The notes: generated by a model from the sequence alone, not told the origin. 64,000 nt of DNA from Siderastrea siderea (GCA_964030785.1 OZ034971.1:44440304-44504303); one strand, 5' to 3'; shown: positions 1 through 12,521, counted from the stretch's first letter. A program made the numbers and translations.

Positions 1-204
1 TAAATTATACTCTTGCCGGTAAATGGTGCCATTTGAAGACGATAAAGCACCGAAAAAATAGCATTGCATCAATATCATGGAGAAAAATAATTGACATAAT
101 ACACAAAAAATAAATTCTTTCAATATAGTTCTAAGGATCCATGCTTTGGATCATTTGAATTATAACCCCATTTAAACGCGCTATTGAAAAGGCTTAAAAG
201 AATA

Positions 205-225
205 TCAATACTATAGTATATATAA
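205..225 (+). promoter_or_regulatory. TATA-like motif directly before the polymerase start
   Basis: An AT-rich TATATATAA motif abuts the ATG at 226, leaving almost no leader. Seen in sequence. That it acts as an element promoter is inference; such a short distance is more like a viral promoter than a typical host one. Confidence 0.3.
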
Positions 226-3200
226 ATGGAAATAAAAGAATATAATTATATAGAAATGAACAAAGCTAGTTTGAAGAAACTCAGCAAATCACAGCTTATC
301 AAATTGCTTCTGAATCAAAAGAAAAGGAAGCCTGAAATCATCATAGCAGATGATACCAAACCAGTTCCAGCACAAAGGACTTATAAACCAAGACCACCTG
401 TACCAACACCTCGCAAGAGTGTCAAACAGATGGCTAAAGAATATGAAGAAAACATCATTCTACCGCCTCCAGAATTCAGAGATAATTATAAACCCATTCC
501 AACACCACGAACTAAGAAACTATTGGATAAACCAGTTCCAACACCTAGAACCAAAATAGAACAAACAGACAAAGCTTTAAAAGGTTACACTAAGTCTTAT
601 GAAATCAGCATCAAAAACAATAAAGACCCCTTAGCCCAAATGCAAAACACGAGAAAGGCTATAGAACATCGTGTAATAGCTTTGTTGAATGAAATGAAAG
701 GCTTGAAATACGTTGAAACATTGAAAGTCACTTTCGAAAAAAATTCAGCTGATGAAATAGTTGAAAAGTCAGCATATTTCAATAGTACACCTCAAACAAT
801 AATCAACCAAATGGAAATCGCTGATTCATTACAATCATCAAAACAACAGATACTGAATAAGATAGCTCAATGGATATCAGAAGGATCTGGTTGGACAATT
901 AAATCAGTTGATAGTCATTATCTTAATATTGTAAAATACAAGCCTATGAGTGGATCATCCTATATGCAATTACCTTCTGAATTACGAAATGGTAAAAAAG
1001 GCTTGATTATTTTAAAAAACATGGATAACGAATGCTTCAGATGGTGTCACATCAGACATTTAAACCCACAAGACAAGGACCCTCAACGTATAAAAAAGAC
1101 TGACAAACAATACATTGAAAAGTTAGATTATTCTGGTATTGAATTTCCGGTTAATGTCAAACAGTTCAACAAAATTGAGAAGCAAAATAAAATTAACATC
1201 AGTGTATTTGGATATGAAGAAAAGCAACCATTTCCCATTTATGTTTCCAAAGAAAAGTTTGAAGATCATATGGAACTACTATTAATAACAAAAGACGAAA
1301 ACAAGCATTATATCCTCATAAAAGATTTCAACACATTCATGTTCAATCAAACAAAACACGAACATAGGAAACACTTTTGTATGCACTGCCTGCAATGTTT
1401 CAGTTCCGACAGGGTATTAAATAATCATAAAGACAATTGCATTCAAGTGAACGGTACTCAAGCAATTAAAATGCCAACTAGAGATAACAACATACTGAAA
1501 TTCAACAACTTTCATAAGCAGCAACCTGTGCCATTTGTTGTATATGCTGATTTCGAAGCTATAACAGAGAAAGTGTATGGATGTATGCCTAGTGATGATA
1601 AATCATATACTGAAACATACCAAAAACATACAGACTGTGGATATGGATATAAGGTTGTGTGCTGTTATGACAACAAATATACTAAACCAGAGCAGATATA
1701 TAGAGGTGAAAATGCTGTTTATCAATTCATGGAAAATATGTTAGAAGAAGTTAAATATTGCAAAAATATTATGAAGAAACGTTTCAACAAACCATTGAGA
1801 ATGACTGAAAATGATGAAGAGAAATTTCAAAAAGCGGAAGAATGTCACATCTGTGATAAAAGATATACTGAAAAAGATATTCGAGTTAGAGATCATTGTC
1901 ATATTACTGGTGAATACAGAGGTTCAGCACATCAAGACTGTAATCTGAAACTTAGAATAAATCCTGAAGAAATAAAAATTCCTGTTATATTCCATAATCT
2001 AAGAGGTTATGACAGCCATTTTATAATGCAAGAGATTGGAGCTATTGTTAAGAAACATGCATACAAAAATAAGAATGGAGAGGAGAAACAAATGAATATC
2101 AATGCCATACCGAACAATATGGAAAAATATATGGCTTTCATGCTTGGTAATCATCTGACATTCATTGACAGTTTCCAATTCATGAGCTCAAGTTTGGATA
2201 AATTAGTCAGCAACTTACCAGCAGAAGCTTTAAAGTATACAAACAAAAAATTCAAAGGTGGAAAATTCGAATTGATGACGCGTAAGGGAGTTTATCCTTA
2301 TGATTACATGGACAGTTTTGAGAAATTCAATAAAACAGAATTACCAACAAAAGAAGGATCTTACAGCATATTGAGTGATGAACACATAACAGATGAAGAT
2401 TATCAACATGCTAAAAATGTTTGGAACACTTTCAAATTACAATCAATGGGTGAATACCATAATCTATATCTTAAGTCTGATATCCTTTTATTAGCTGATG
2501 TATTCGAAAACTTCCGTAAGACCCGTCTTCAGTATTACAAACTTGATCCTTGTCACTATTTCACATCTCCTGGTTTGTCATGGGATGCTATGTTGAAGAT
2601 GACTAATATTAAACTTGAACTAATGACAGACATAGACATGTTTCAATTCATAGAGAAAGGAATGAGAGGTGGTATTAGTTATATAGCCAATCGATATGGT
2701 AAAGCAAACAACAAGTACATGAAAGAATATGATGAGAAGGTACCCTCAAAGTATATCATGTATCTTGATGCTAACAACCTTTACGGTTGGGCTATGTCAC
2801 AGTATCTACCAACTGACGGTTTTAGATGGATGACAGAAAAGCAGATTAACAATATAGATTTAGCTAAATATAATGAAAACAGTGAAAAAGGGTTAATACT
2901 AGAAGTTGATTTAGAATACCCCAAAGAGTTGCATGACCTTCATAACGACTACCCATTAGCTGCAGAAAAGGTTTGTGTAAATAAAAATATGTTGTCTGAG
3001 TATTGCAAAAAGATACAGAAAAAGTTTAACATATCAACAGGACTAGTACACAAATTAATTCCTACATTAAGCAACAAAGAAAAATATGTCTTGCACTACA
3101 GAAACCTTCAGCTGTATCTTGATCTTGGATTGAAAGTAAAGAAAGTGCACAGAGTATTAGAATTCAATCAGTCACCTTGGCTCAAACAATACATTAACTT

Positions 3201-4023
3201 CAATACACAAAAACGTACTCAAGCGAAAAATTCATTCGAAAAAGATTTCTTCAAGCTAATGAATAACTCAGTGTTTGGAAAGACAATGGAGAACATAAGA
3301 AAACGTGTCGATGTCAGACTTATTACAGATGAGAAGAAACTATTGAAGATGGCTTCTAAACCAACTTATGTAAGCAGTAAGATATTCAATGAAAATCTGG
3401 TAGCAGTGCATAAGATCAAAGAAACGCTAACTCTAAACAGGCCGGCATATGTAGGTATGTGTATTCTTGATCTGAGCAAAACTCTAATGTATGATTTTCA
3501 TTATAACTACATAAAAGAAAAGTATGGTAATAAGGCTAGACTACTATTCACTGACACAGACAGTCTGACATATGAGATCGAAGCTAAAGATGTGTACCAA
3601 GACTTTTGGAATGACAAAGATCGATTCGACAACAGCGACTATCCTGAAAACTCACCGTATTTCGATAAGACAAACAAGAAGGTAATCGGTAAATTCAAGG
3701 ATGAAGCAGCTGGAATACCAATCACAGAATTCGTCGGTTTGCGATCAAAAATGTACAGTTACATAAAAGACAACCAGAAAGTAGGAAAAACAGCCAAAGG
3801 AATCAAGAAGAACATAATAAAGAACAATATCAAACATGAAGATTATAAAAATGTATTAATTAATAACAAACAAATACATCATACCATGAAAACAATCAGA
3901 AGTATGAATCATCAACTAGGTAGTTATGAGCTCAATAAAGTGTCACTCAGCTGTTTCGACGATAAACGATATATAGCAAACGATGGAATAACAAGTTACG
4001 CTTACGGACATTATGCAATCTAA
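226..4023 (+). CDS. Protein-primed family B DNA polymerase of a Polinton/Maverick- or adintovirus-like element
   Basis: Single uninterrupted 1265-codon frame. It would copy a linear DNA element using a terminal protein as primer (family knowledge). In order: a Lys-rich N-terminus with repeated PVPTPRTK-type proline motifs (about 45-110); a C2H2-like zinc finger (about 384-405); 3'-5' exonuclease motif I, YADFEA, with D442 and E444; a Cys/His endonuclease VII-like module (CxxC at 540-543, DHCHITG at 556-562, C572); exonuclease motif II HNLRGYD (590-596); polymerase motif A YLDANNLYG with D848; motif B KLMNNSVFGKT (1010 onward); and motif C FTDTDS with D1110 and D1112. All key residues seem present, and length fits the family. 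No capsid, packaging ATPase, protease or retroviral-type integrase lies downstream; the left side is cut by the window edge. It is therefore either one end of a larger element or a solo polymerase. The intact frame suggests recent insertion. Confidence 0.9.
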   Translation: MEIKEYNYIEMNKASLKKLSKSQLIKLLLNQKKRKPEIIIADDTKPVPAQRTYKPRPPVPTPRKSVKQMAKEYEENIILPPPEFRDNYKPIPTPRTKKLLDKPVPTPRTKIEQTDKALKGYTKSYEISIKNNKDPLAQMQNTRKAIEHRVIALLNEMKGLKYVETLKVTFEKNSADEIVEKSAYFNSTPQTIINQMEIADSLQSSKQQILNKIAQWISEGSGWTIKSVDSHYLNIVKYKPMSGSSYMQLPSELRNGKKGLIILKNMDNECFRWCHIRHLNPQDKDPQRIKKTDKQYIEKLDYSGIEFPVNVKQFNKIEKQNKINISVFGYEEKQPFPIYVSKEKFEDHMELLLITKDENKHYILIKDFNTFMFNQTKHEHRKHFCMHCLQCFSSDRVLNNHKDNCIQVNGTQAIKMPTRDNNILKFNNFHKQQPVPFVVYADFEAITEKVYGCMPSDDKSYTETYQKHTDCGYGYKVVCCYDNKYTKPEQIYRGENAVYQFMENMLEEVKYCKNIMKKRFNKPLRMTENDEEKFQKAEECHICDKRYTEKDIRVRDHCHITGEYRGSAHQDCNLKLRINPEEIKIPVIFHNLRGYDSHFIMQEIGAIVKKHAYKNKNGEEKQMNINAIPNNMEKYMAFMLGNHLTFIDSFQFMSSSLDKLVSNLPAEALKYTNKKFKGGKFELMTRKGVYPYDYMDSFEKFNKTELPTKEGSYSILSDEHITDEDYQHAKNVWNTFKLQSMGEYHNLYLKSDILLLADVFENFRKTRLQYYKLDPCHYFTSPGLSWDAMLKMTNIKLELMTDIDMFQFIEKGMRGGISYIANRYGKANNKYMKEYDEKVPSKYIMYLDANNLYGWAMSQYLPTDGFRWMTEKQINNIDLAKYNENSEKGLILEVDLEYPKELHDLHNDYPLAAEKVCVNKNMLSEYCKKIQKKFNISTGLVHKLIPTLSNKEKYVLHYRNLQLYLDLGLKVKKVHRVLEFNQSPWLKQYINFNTQKRTQAKNSFEKDFFKLMNNSVFGKTMENIRKRVDVRLITDEKKLLKMASKPTYVSSKIFNENLVAVHKIKETLTLNRPAYVGMCILDLSKTLMYDFHYNYIKEKYGNKARLLFTDTDSLTYEIEAKDVYQDFWNDKDRFDNSDYPENSPYFDKTNKKVIGKFKDEAAGIPITEFVGLRSKMYSYIKDNQKVGKTAKGIKKNIIKNNIKHEDYKNVLINNKQIHHTMKTIRSMNHQLGSYELNKVSLSCFDDKRYIANDGITSYAYGHYAI

Positions 4024-5572
4024 AGATGTGACGTCACGCCACAGCTGTGTCGGTCTCCATACAAGTTACGTAAGCACAGTCTACTTTTCTAAGAGATAAC
4101 AAACAAGCGCATACAATTTCCCACGAATCTAATTTTGGATAGTTGATATAGACTTCAACATCTCAAATCTTTTCACTACAAACTTCACTAACAAACTTCA
4201 CCAATAAACTTTACTAACAAACTTTACTTTAAATTACAAGATCATCTGAAATCATATGATAATCATATGACTCATTTCCTCGGGAAAGCCCCTGTGGTTT
4301 TCAAGACAAAAAAAAACTGTCTAACGCGTTAAACAAACAATTGAAATACTTAATGACTGTCTGCTTTCCTAGAATTACAGACTTCCAGTTGAAAGAAGTC
4401 ACGCGATGGAAGAATGCGTTGGTTTCTGCATGAAGTAAAAACATATAGATTTCAATAAAATGGGAAAACTGCGCTCGTTTGCATAAAATGATTTCCATCA
4501 GATGGAAAGTAGTTAGAGTTGGTTCGGTTTTAGCGAAGTTTTTATAAAACTGCGCCAGAACCGCCAACACTATAACTACTAGTTGGCATGATTTGATGAC
4601 AAAGAACAAATTTAAATTTCGAATTGGGTACAGTATGTTGCCCAGTTTTCGTACGGGCCCAGTTTTCGTACAAAAAGAACTTTATTTGATTATTTTCGTC
4701 GGTCATTTAAATCTTCGTCAACCGAAGAATTCCAAAAGTAAAAGGAACATTTCAGCTAGAAATTGCCGGTTTTGCCAGGCTTTTTGACGAAGAAGCAGGT
4801 CAGTGCGGACAATTTCTTTCGAGGTGAGTAAAAGTTTAGCGGTTAATATTTGCACTTTTCACTGCACAGTAAAGGTATTGTAGATGAACAAATAGCCCGT
4901 TTTGTTGGTAATTTTGCAAGGAGCTTCATGCTTTTTGGACAGATGATAGATAAAAGATGAAAATGAATGGAAAAACTTGCAATGCCAGCTTAAATTTAAC
5001 TGCTCCTGAATTTTAACGGTGAGAATCTTCACATACATTTCAACCTACTGTGCCAATTTTCGTACATTTAGCTGCGCCTTTCTCAAAACCTATTTTTAAA
5101 TAAGATAAAGAACTGAATTTTAAACTTTACTGTTCGAAAACTAATAAGTCGCAAGTGCAGCAAAGATTACACAACAATCCTTGCAAAGTACGATACACTA
5201 CATGTATTTGTTGTGGTATAACAGCGACGCTTTACATCCAGGTCATGCAAAGTTCACGAATATTTAATAAACTTAATCCCACGCAAACAAACCTCAACTT
5301 TTAGTGGCCCTGGTCATGAAGTGTTTACATGAGACCAATATAAACTCTGTTTGTGTTAATATGGTCCGCAACCATCCCATCCTTAAAAATCCAGTTTATC
5401 TATTATCCAACAGCTTGGAATGCTCCAACGCCACATATTAAATGTGCATACCCAAAACAAATATCTCAGACCAATTGGAACCCTGTTCATGTTTAAGTGG
5501 CTCCCCAGTCTGAGTTCAAACCGTTCTGCGTCATTCATATTGGTTCAGCAGCAGTGATGAGTTAAACCAGCC
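4024..5572. other. No gene; short tandem repeats after the polymerase
   Basis: About 4172-4236 holds degenerate repeats of an AAACTTCACTAAC-like unit, possibly part of the polymerase element's 3' flank. I see no terminal inverted repeat and no convincing coding potential. The open frames here are short and lack recognisable motifs. Confidence 0.4.
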
Positions 5573-5858
5573 TAAGGCCCTGTTTACATGAGTGACTTCA
5601 TCCTGGGATGACTTTTGTCTCATCCTGGGGTGACTTTCATCTTGGTGTCTAGTCATTTACCTGTAAATGTTTACATGATTTCGAGCTGAAATGTGCTCAC
5701 CCTGGGACGATTTCATCCCGGTCTTCAACACCGGGATGAAATCGTCCCGGGGTAAACACCATTTCAGCTCCAAATCATGTAATAACTTACAGGTAAATGA
5801 CCAGACACCGATATGAAAGTCAGCTGGGGATGAAATCACTCGTGTAAACACGGCCTAA
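5573..5858. mobile_element. Palindromic MITE with TAA target duplication (Harbinger-like)
   Basis: The outer ends are inverted repeats (GGCCCTGTTTACATGAGTGA at left, its imperfect complement ending at 5855) flanked by TAA at 5573-5575 and 5856-5858. Nearly the whole 280 bp folds back on itself, with a centre near 5720. A 3-bp TWA duplication and GGC-type ends fit PIF/Harbinger MITEs (family knowledge). No transposase. Confidence 0.7.
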
Positions 5859-6770
5859 GATGATAATTATTTTATACTAGCTTCATGTTTCGTACGTTTC
5901 ATGTAAACAGAGGTAAACATTTGGAGTTGATCTGAAGTCGTACCGGCCTAAATTGGTACCATTCTCATAGACTGCAAGCAGTCTCTCATTTTTCTCTGGC
6001 GCGTGCACACTGACTGTCCTACTATTGGTAATTGTGATAATTAAAATCTGCTAGGTTTTTCTTACAGGTTTTTATTCCATCAACCTGATGTCAGGAAAAT
6101 ATGGCAATTTATTATAAGGGTTTGGTTAAGAAATTTGTACTTTTAGCTATATTCCCAGACACACTTTATCAATTCAAATAAAAAATTTGAAGACCAGTTT
6201 TGAAATAAGGTTATATATTTTTTTGTCTTTTTCTGCTTAATATTTTGATGTCATTGATTAGTTTGACTGACCCCTCAGTACTACTAAGTGGATAATGTAT
6301 GAAAATGGAATGAATCCTGGAGTACACCTTTCAGGGCTCTACTTCAAAATATCTGATGAGCACACCCTACCCCATATCTTTTTTTGGGGGAGTATCCCCC
6401 CCACTACTATCCCAGGAATGAAGAGTCAAACCTATTTGATTGAATTCTCTTTATGGGGAAAACTATATCGATTGACTGATTCACCACAGTCTGATCCCTT
6501 TTTGTCAGTTCATTGCCTGTTAGGTTTCAGACTATTCTGAAATGATTTAGGAAGAGGCTATTCCTTCTGTTTTTCTTTGGTACCAGATTATGGCAATCAG
6601 TAACAATGCTTATTGGTGACAAATTATCAAACCAAAAAGAACTAAAGTCTCGAGATCTACTGCCATCACGGTCTGGGGTAGTAAGAGAGTGAGTCATAAT
6701 CTGTGCATCAAATAAAGTCACTAGTCATTACTGGACAATTTGTTATTCGCATTGGCAACACTGAAGTCAC
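5859..6770. other. No gene recognised
   Basis: AT-rich sequence with short stop-ridden frames. No splice-consistent exon or repeat structure stands out. Confidence 0.4.
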
Positions 6771-6925
<155 letters not shown>

Positions 6926-7390
6926 TTGCCTGATTGACTGATTTATCAGCGAGTTGGTTGAGTGGTTGATTGCTTGACTGATTGGTACTTAAGATAGATG
7001 AATGAATTGATTCACCTAAATTACATGTAGGTAATTACATGCATAATGCTGCACTTCTTCGTATCTTCCTCTGACAGTAAAATAATCCCCGGCATCAGTC
7101 GAAACATTAAATAATTTTCAAACCCCAATGTCATGACATAATTGTAAGCAAATAACTTATTTGTAATTAGCAAGTAGTAGGTAAGAAGGCGTATTAGAGA
7201 GCAGGACTTATTAGAGCTTTTACAGTAATTTAAATTATATTTCATATTAACTCCAGTAAGCTCCTCCTTCTGAGTAACTACCACTATTGGACAGTCAAGA
7301 AAGAAAGCAATGCTCTGGGATGTTTTAGGGTCCACTACTTCCTACTGTTAATTAAACATCCTGGGGAATTAATATAAGTAAATAAGGTAC

Positions 7391-7397
7391 ATCATCG

Positions 7398-7446
<49 letters not shown>
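7391..7446. repeat. (ATC)n microsatellite, possible SINE tail
   Basis: Run of ATC/TCA trinucleotides. Read on the minus strand it is (GAT)n, and it follows the tRNA-like unit at 7528-7600, so it may be that element's tail (inference). Confidence 0.8.
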
Positions 7447-7454
7447 TATTATTG

Positions 7455-7805
7455 TTCATCATCAGAGAGGTAAACTCTGATATGCCTATCTATATATTAA
7501 CAGAACAAATGTCTGAAAAAATCAAATGCCCCTAGCGGGATTCCAACCCACGACACCCCGATCTCATGGAAGGTGCTCTAACCACTGAGCTACCGAGGCA
7601 ACCACAGTGGAGTGAGTCGAATATTTGCTACAAACGAAACATTGATTACCAGACATTTGCTCCCAGGCCTCTCGGACTGGGAATTACTTATGGGGGTCGT
7701 CGAGACGCATGCTCATCGGACCCAGATGTTATAGACCATTACAAATGTACGTAATACGGCATATTTCGATCATATGTTCATCATCAGAGAGGTAAACGCT
7801 GAGAT
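7455..7805 (-). repeat. tRNA-derived SINE-like element
   Basis: The minus strand carries a tRNA-like 73-mer at 7528-7600, with an A-box-like stretch (complement of 7577-7592) and a B-box-like stretch (complement of 7538-7548). T-arm pairing is good, but the acceptor stem is imperfect and the T-loop reads TTGGAAT, so it is not a functional tRNA. A near-identical 25-bp segment (GTTCATCATCAGAGAGGTAA and onward) occurs at 7455-7479 and 7778-7803. It may be a target duplication or a terminal repeat. Confidence 0.55.
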
Positions 7806-9548
7806 TTCGCAACGTTAGTTTTTGTTAAGGAATTAAAGTTGAGAAGCGAAAAAACTTTTGCCTTTATGCAACCATGAGCAGCAGAAAAATTTCACTCAAT
7901 GGAGAAGCGCAAGTGCCCCTGGTCCTAGGCTTCTTGAAGGATATGCAGTACACAACTAGAGGGAAATTGATGAACATTTTATATAGTATTTGGCCCACCA
8001 TTCGGTTTCTAAGAGGTTCCGCATTACCTTAAAATATAGAACTTAAACAATTTAAGTCGCTTCGAAAAGGCAAACAAATGTGAAGGAATGTGGGATCAGC
8101 TAAGAACACCGGGGGAATTTCCATAGAAAAGTGATAAGTACACTTTACTTACAAAATTTGAAACGCCTTTTACAAAATTTTGCAATTCAAATTTCAATTT
8201 CAAACAGTGGTTATTGCCAACAGGCAGTTCATTTAGTAAGCCTACTGTTGAGTAGCTTTGTTGCCGAATGTACAGGCAGTGGTTTTCATTGTTTTTGACC
8301 GAATTTTGGTCCCTGATATTTTTAAAGTGACGCTGCAGTAATATATTAATATGCAGACAGCACAATTTGACGAAATAAATCACAATCAAGTTTACCTGTT
8401 CCTAAAATGGGCTAAAAACCTCCTAAACGAAGACAATGTCGCTTTAACAGCTTGGGCTTAACCATCGACCACGTGTTACGGTGGTGCTAATTCTTCTTTT
8501 CCCTCCCCACCTGTACAAATTATTACTTGACTATGTTTTTCAGTTCCAATGCTAGTAAAATGATCCTCTTCAAGACTCTCAGGTCATGTCATCAATCATG
8601 ATTTTGTACATAAGAAAGTTGGCTAACATTTAATAACCTGTTTAACAGATCATCCTCTCTTGTACAACAAAACAGTTTCGTCTTCAGTGTAGTGTTACTT
8701 GATATAATTACATTTGTCTTCTCATTTTCCTTGTTATTTCCCGGCTCCGACTCAATTTATAGCGAAACCAAATTCGGTTGGGGCTGTATATTTTTGCGAA
8801 ATTTATCCATAAGTCAGAGACTTCTGCCTTATTGCTTCAACTCTACTGAAGCCGGGAGAAGACCGGATACGACAGTGGATTAGTGGGCGAGGAGGGAGGG
8901 ACAAAGGGAAAATAGCCATTTTTCCTTCTTCCGCGTTCTCAGCATTCTCGTGCGTTTGTAAATTCAACCCCCCCCCCCCCACCTAAAAACTTCCCCCGTC
9001 TTTTTTCTTATTCCGTTTCTGAATTTTTAATAACGACACGGTATGAGCCAGGAGGGGATAACGTCCTTTCTTATAAGCTTAGCTTAACGGCTGCACAGTT
9101 CAGCGAGGTGGAAAAAAAGGCTAAAACTCAACCACTAACTTCACATGTTTTATTTTGCAACTTACGTCAAGGAACTTATTTCTTTTACACTTCTTACCTT
9201 GGCTTCACCTTACTTACAAACAATTTCACATTCTACATTCATTCGACTAGATTTTAGTTTATAGTTTCTTTCCGCATTAATTACAGTTGTTCTACATTTG
9301 TACAAATTAGTATTGACGGTGAAGGAGCAATTACCATATGGTTAAAATTAAAAGCCACATGAACTTCATGTAATACATGACCTACAATATTTGTTTGATA
9401 AAGTTGCCTTGGAAATTACACAAGCATACACTTTTTATCCGCATTTATAGTACACGTGACGCGATAGTGTCTCTCCTCAGCGGGCGTTTATCAGTGCCTA
9501 GTGCCCGTTTTTGGTAATTTTCGCTAACAATCTAGCGTTGTACAATAA
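7806..9548. other. No gene recognised
   Basis: Short unrelated open frames only. A homopolymer C run lies near 8966-8983. Confidence 0.35.
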
Positions 9549-9714
9549 AAACAATAGAGTCCTTCTGTCTTAGGCCCTATGTGTGAAAGTTTCTCTCGGA
9601 AATTTGATGTTCAAACTTCATATAAGCCCTTGAAAATTTGTTGTCAAGATCACATTTTCTCGGGCAACCTATCACATGATAGTACCCTCGACAGAAGAAC
9701 TCTATTGTTTAAAT
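9549..9714. repeat. Short inverted-repeat element
   Basis: ACAATAGAGTCCTTCTGTC near 9551 is answered by its imperfect complement near 9693-9713, making a foldback of about 165 bp. The left end recurs near 45787-45820 (ACAATAAAGTCCTTCCGT then GGCCCTATGTGTG), so it is a dispersed family. Confidence 0.5.
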
Positions 9715-9835
9715 AGCAACGGATTACTGAGGCCGGTAGTGCAATAAATACCAAATTTCACAATTACCAACAGTTTACAGTTTCCAAGGTAAAATAGACA
9801 GAAAGTAATTCATTACAAATTGAAATAAATAAATA

Positions 9836-10244
9836 CACGGACTACAAAAACTATAGGAACTACAAGAACTACGTCAACTACACTGAACTACAAGAGACAA
9901 GAACTACATAAACCACATCAACTACACTGAACTGCAAGAAACAACTACATCTACTACAAGAACCACAAGAACTACATCAACTACACTGAACTACAAGAAG
10001 CAAGAACTACAACAACTACATCAAATACACTGAACCAACAAGAACTACGTAAGCCACATCAACTACACTGGACTACAAGAAACAACTACATCAACTACAA
10101 GAACTACATCAACTACAATGGACTACAAGAAAAAAGAACTACATCAACTACATCAAATACACTGAACCAACAAGAACTACGTAAGCCACATCAACTACAC
10201 TGGACCACAAGAAACAACTACATCAACTACAAGAACTACATCAA
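9836..10244. repeat. AACTACAAG/AACTACATC minisatellite, left part
   Basis: Degenerate array of 9-bp themes (AACTACAAG, AACTACATC, ACTACACTGG) in a higher-order unit. The array resumes at 15128 beyond the DIRS element, so the two parts were once continuous. Confidence 0.9.
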
Positions 10245-10517
10245 TTCTATTTCGTCACCGATCTATGTCACAAGGAAATCACGTGAGATATGCGTGCGCA
10301 CCTCCGCATTCAGTTGCTTGCTAACCTTCCAAGCGTTCGGACTTATGTAAAGTACGTCGACCATTTTTCAACCTCTATTTATCGGTTTTCCTGAAAGGAA
10401 CATTTACTACGCGGATAGCTGCTATCTACTATGCAAACCTACCAAATTTAGACGTGTTGGGTGCTTCTCGGATCCGAAATAAGCAAAGAATTTCAGCGTA
10501 AATTGCAAGTCGAAAGA

Positions 10518-11659
10518 ATGGCGGGAAAACGTACCCGGGAGGATGAGATCCCAAAGGACAGGTCCACAGAGGAATCATGCAAAGAGGATGAAGATGAACT
10601 TCTCAATGAAGATGAAGACAGCCTTCCAACACAAACGGCAGTGCCGGCTGCTTCAGAAAAATCCAGCGACACGTTGGATCGACGCTTATAAAGCTGAACG
10701 ACAACATGTTGTCGGTTATGAAATCGATGAGCTCGATGGAACAAGCTATTGTACGGCTTGCGGACAGCCAGAGACCCTCGAAAATGCAGAGAGTTGACGA
10801 ATTGTCTGACTCAGACACTGATTCAAATAACGAAGCTTCTGCATCCCTGGATGAGGACAGCTACACGCTGCTCGAAAGCGTAGCAAAGACTCGCCCGACT
10901 CGGGAGCCGAAAGATGATTTGCTTGACACTATCGCAAATGACCTCAATGCAGATGAGCAAACTGACCAAGACGTTTCAGATAAGCTCGCAAAAATCATCA
11001 ACAAGAGATGGTCGGAGAAATTGAACACCGACAAACTCTCTGAAAAACTGAAGAAACATGCCCGACCCGGGAACCTTGATAGTTTAGTTGTCCCACGACT
11101 GAACTCTGAAATATGGGCAAACATGAGCCATGCAGTCAAACGAGTGGACCTGAGAACGGCAAATACTCAGAACATCGTTTCTAAGGTGGGCACTATTATT
11201 GCAAAATGTACTGACAATTTGCTAAAGGCCCGCAAAAAAGATGCCAAGGAAATTGATCTAGATGAAATAGTCGGTTTTCATACCGATGCTCTGGCTTTAT
11301 TGGGCCACACACAAAATGAATTATCCATGAAAAGGCGTGAGGCAATAAGACCAAGCCTCAAGAAAGAATATGCAGGGCTTTGCTCACAAAATGTCCCAGT
11401 TACTTCGCTGCTATTTGGAGATGCCCTCCAACAACAGTTAAACAATATCAAAGCTTCCAATAAAATCCCACAAACGTCAGCAAATGCAAACAAATCACAA
11501 AGAAGTGGTTACAAAGGAAACTCCAGTGACAGTGGAAAGAATAGGTCCTCGGACCAGTATTACAAAAGGCCCTTTCATTCCCAAAGCCACTGGCGAAATC
11601 ATGGGGACAAGTTAAAAACTCAAAATTCCCCCTCTACAAGAAGAAGGAGGCGGGCATGA
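10518..11659 (+). pseudogene. DIRS gag-like ORF, frameshifted
   Basis: An acidic/charged N-terminal piece starts at the ATG at 10518 (MAGKRTRED) and stops at 10691. A second frame opens at 10706 (MLSVMKSMS) and runs to 11659 as a 317-codon hydrophilic protein with a Ser/Arg/Lys-rich end. The second frame stays open upstream of 10706 past the first stop, so the two look like one gag broken by a single-base shift between about 10560 and 10689. No zinc knuckle is visible. The role as gag rests on position upstream of RT and on DIRS architecture. Confidence 0.7.
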
Positions 11660-11699
11660 ACTAAATGCAGATGTTAATGGGCTGGCGAATCTGGAAACC

Positions 11700-12521
11700 T
11701 TGCAGGTTAGTAATTTTGAGCCTAATATTGAGAACATTAAACGGTTATTGTCATTAAAGATTCAGTGCTTTAAGGCTGGTAACATAAGTAAATTTTATTC
11801 CAAATGGCTAGAATTAACCTCAGACCCTGAGGTCCTTAACACTGTGAATGGCCAGTCTATTGAATTTACTACAACCCATTATCAAGACCAGGTCCCTGCA
11901 CAAAAGAAATTTAGTGCAGAGGAAAGCAATATTATCCAGTGTGAGATTGACAAATTACTTCAAAAGGAGGTTGTCAAATTAACTAGTCATGAACCAGGGC
12001 AATTTATATCTACTATATTTCTTAGGCCAAAGCCAGATGGTACACACCGCATGATCCTCAACTTGAAAAAACTTAATGAGTCCGTGAAGTATGAACACTT
12101 TGAAATGGACACACTCTGGACGGTGATTAGAATGATGAAACACAACTGTTACATGGCATCTATTGACATCAAAGGTGCTTATTATTCAGTTCCTATTGCT
12201 GATACTCACCAAAAATATCTTAAGTTTGAGTGGTGGGGAACACTGTACAAATTCACATGTTTCCGTAATGGTTTGGCGTTGTGCCCTAGAAAGTTCACAA
12301 AACTGCTCAAGCCAGTTTACTGTTACCTGAGAAAGAAAGGACACCTTTCTTCTGGTTATATTGACGACTCGTATTTGCAGGGTGATGGATACCAGGACTG
12401 CCTAGCTAATGTTCTAGATACTATAAAACTATTTGATTCACTGGGGTTTATAATTCACCCAGAAAAATCCCTACTCAAATCATTACTTTCTTGGGATTTG
12501 TCCTGGACTCTAGGACTATGA
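11700..12521 (+). pseudogene. DIRS reverse transcriptase (N-terminal part of the pol ORF)
   Basis: Copies element RNA to DNA. RT motifs follow in order: FLRPKPDGTHRMILNLK (about 107-123 from the listed start), motif A SIDIKGAYYSV with D156, and motif C YIDDS with D222 and D223. The frame is open upstream of 11700 and overlaps the end of gag in another frame, so the true start is uncertain. About 12470-12490 the frame shifts and the original frame ends at 12521, while the RT thumb/RNase H continues in the frame that opens at 12491. Catalytic residues are intact, but the enzyme is split. Confidence 0.85.

Noticed and set aside
7021..7335. 104-codon minus-strand ORF considered as a lost TIR exon of gene Z
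   Set aside because: No TIR box 1, 2 or 3 pattern; AT-rich composition.
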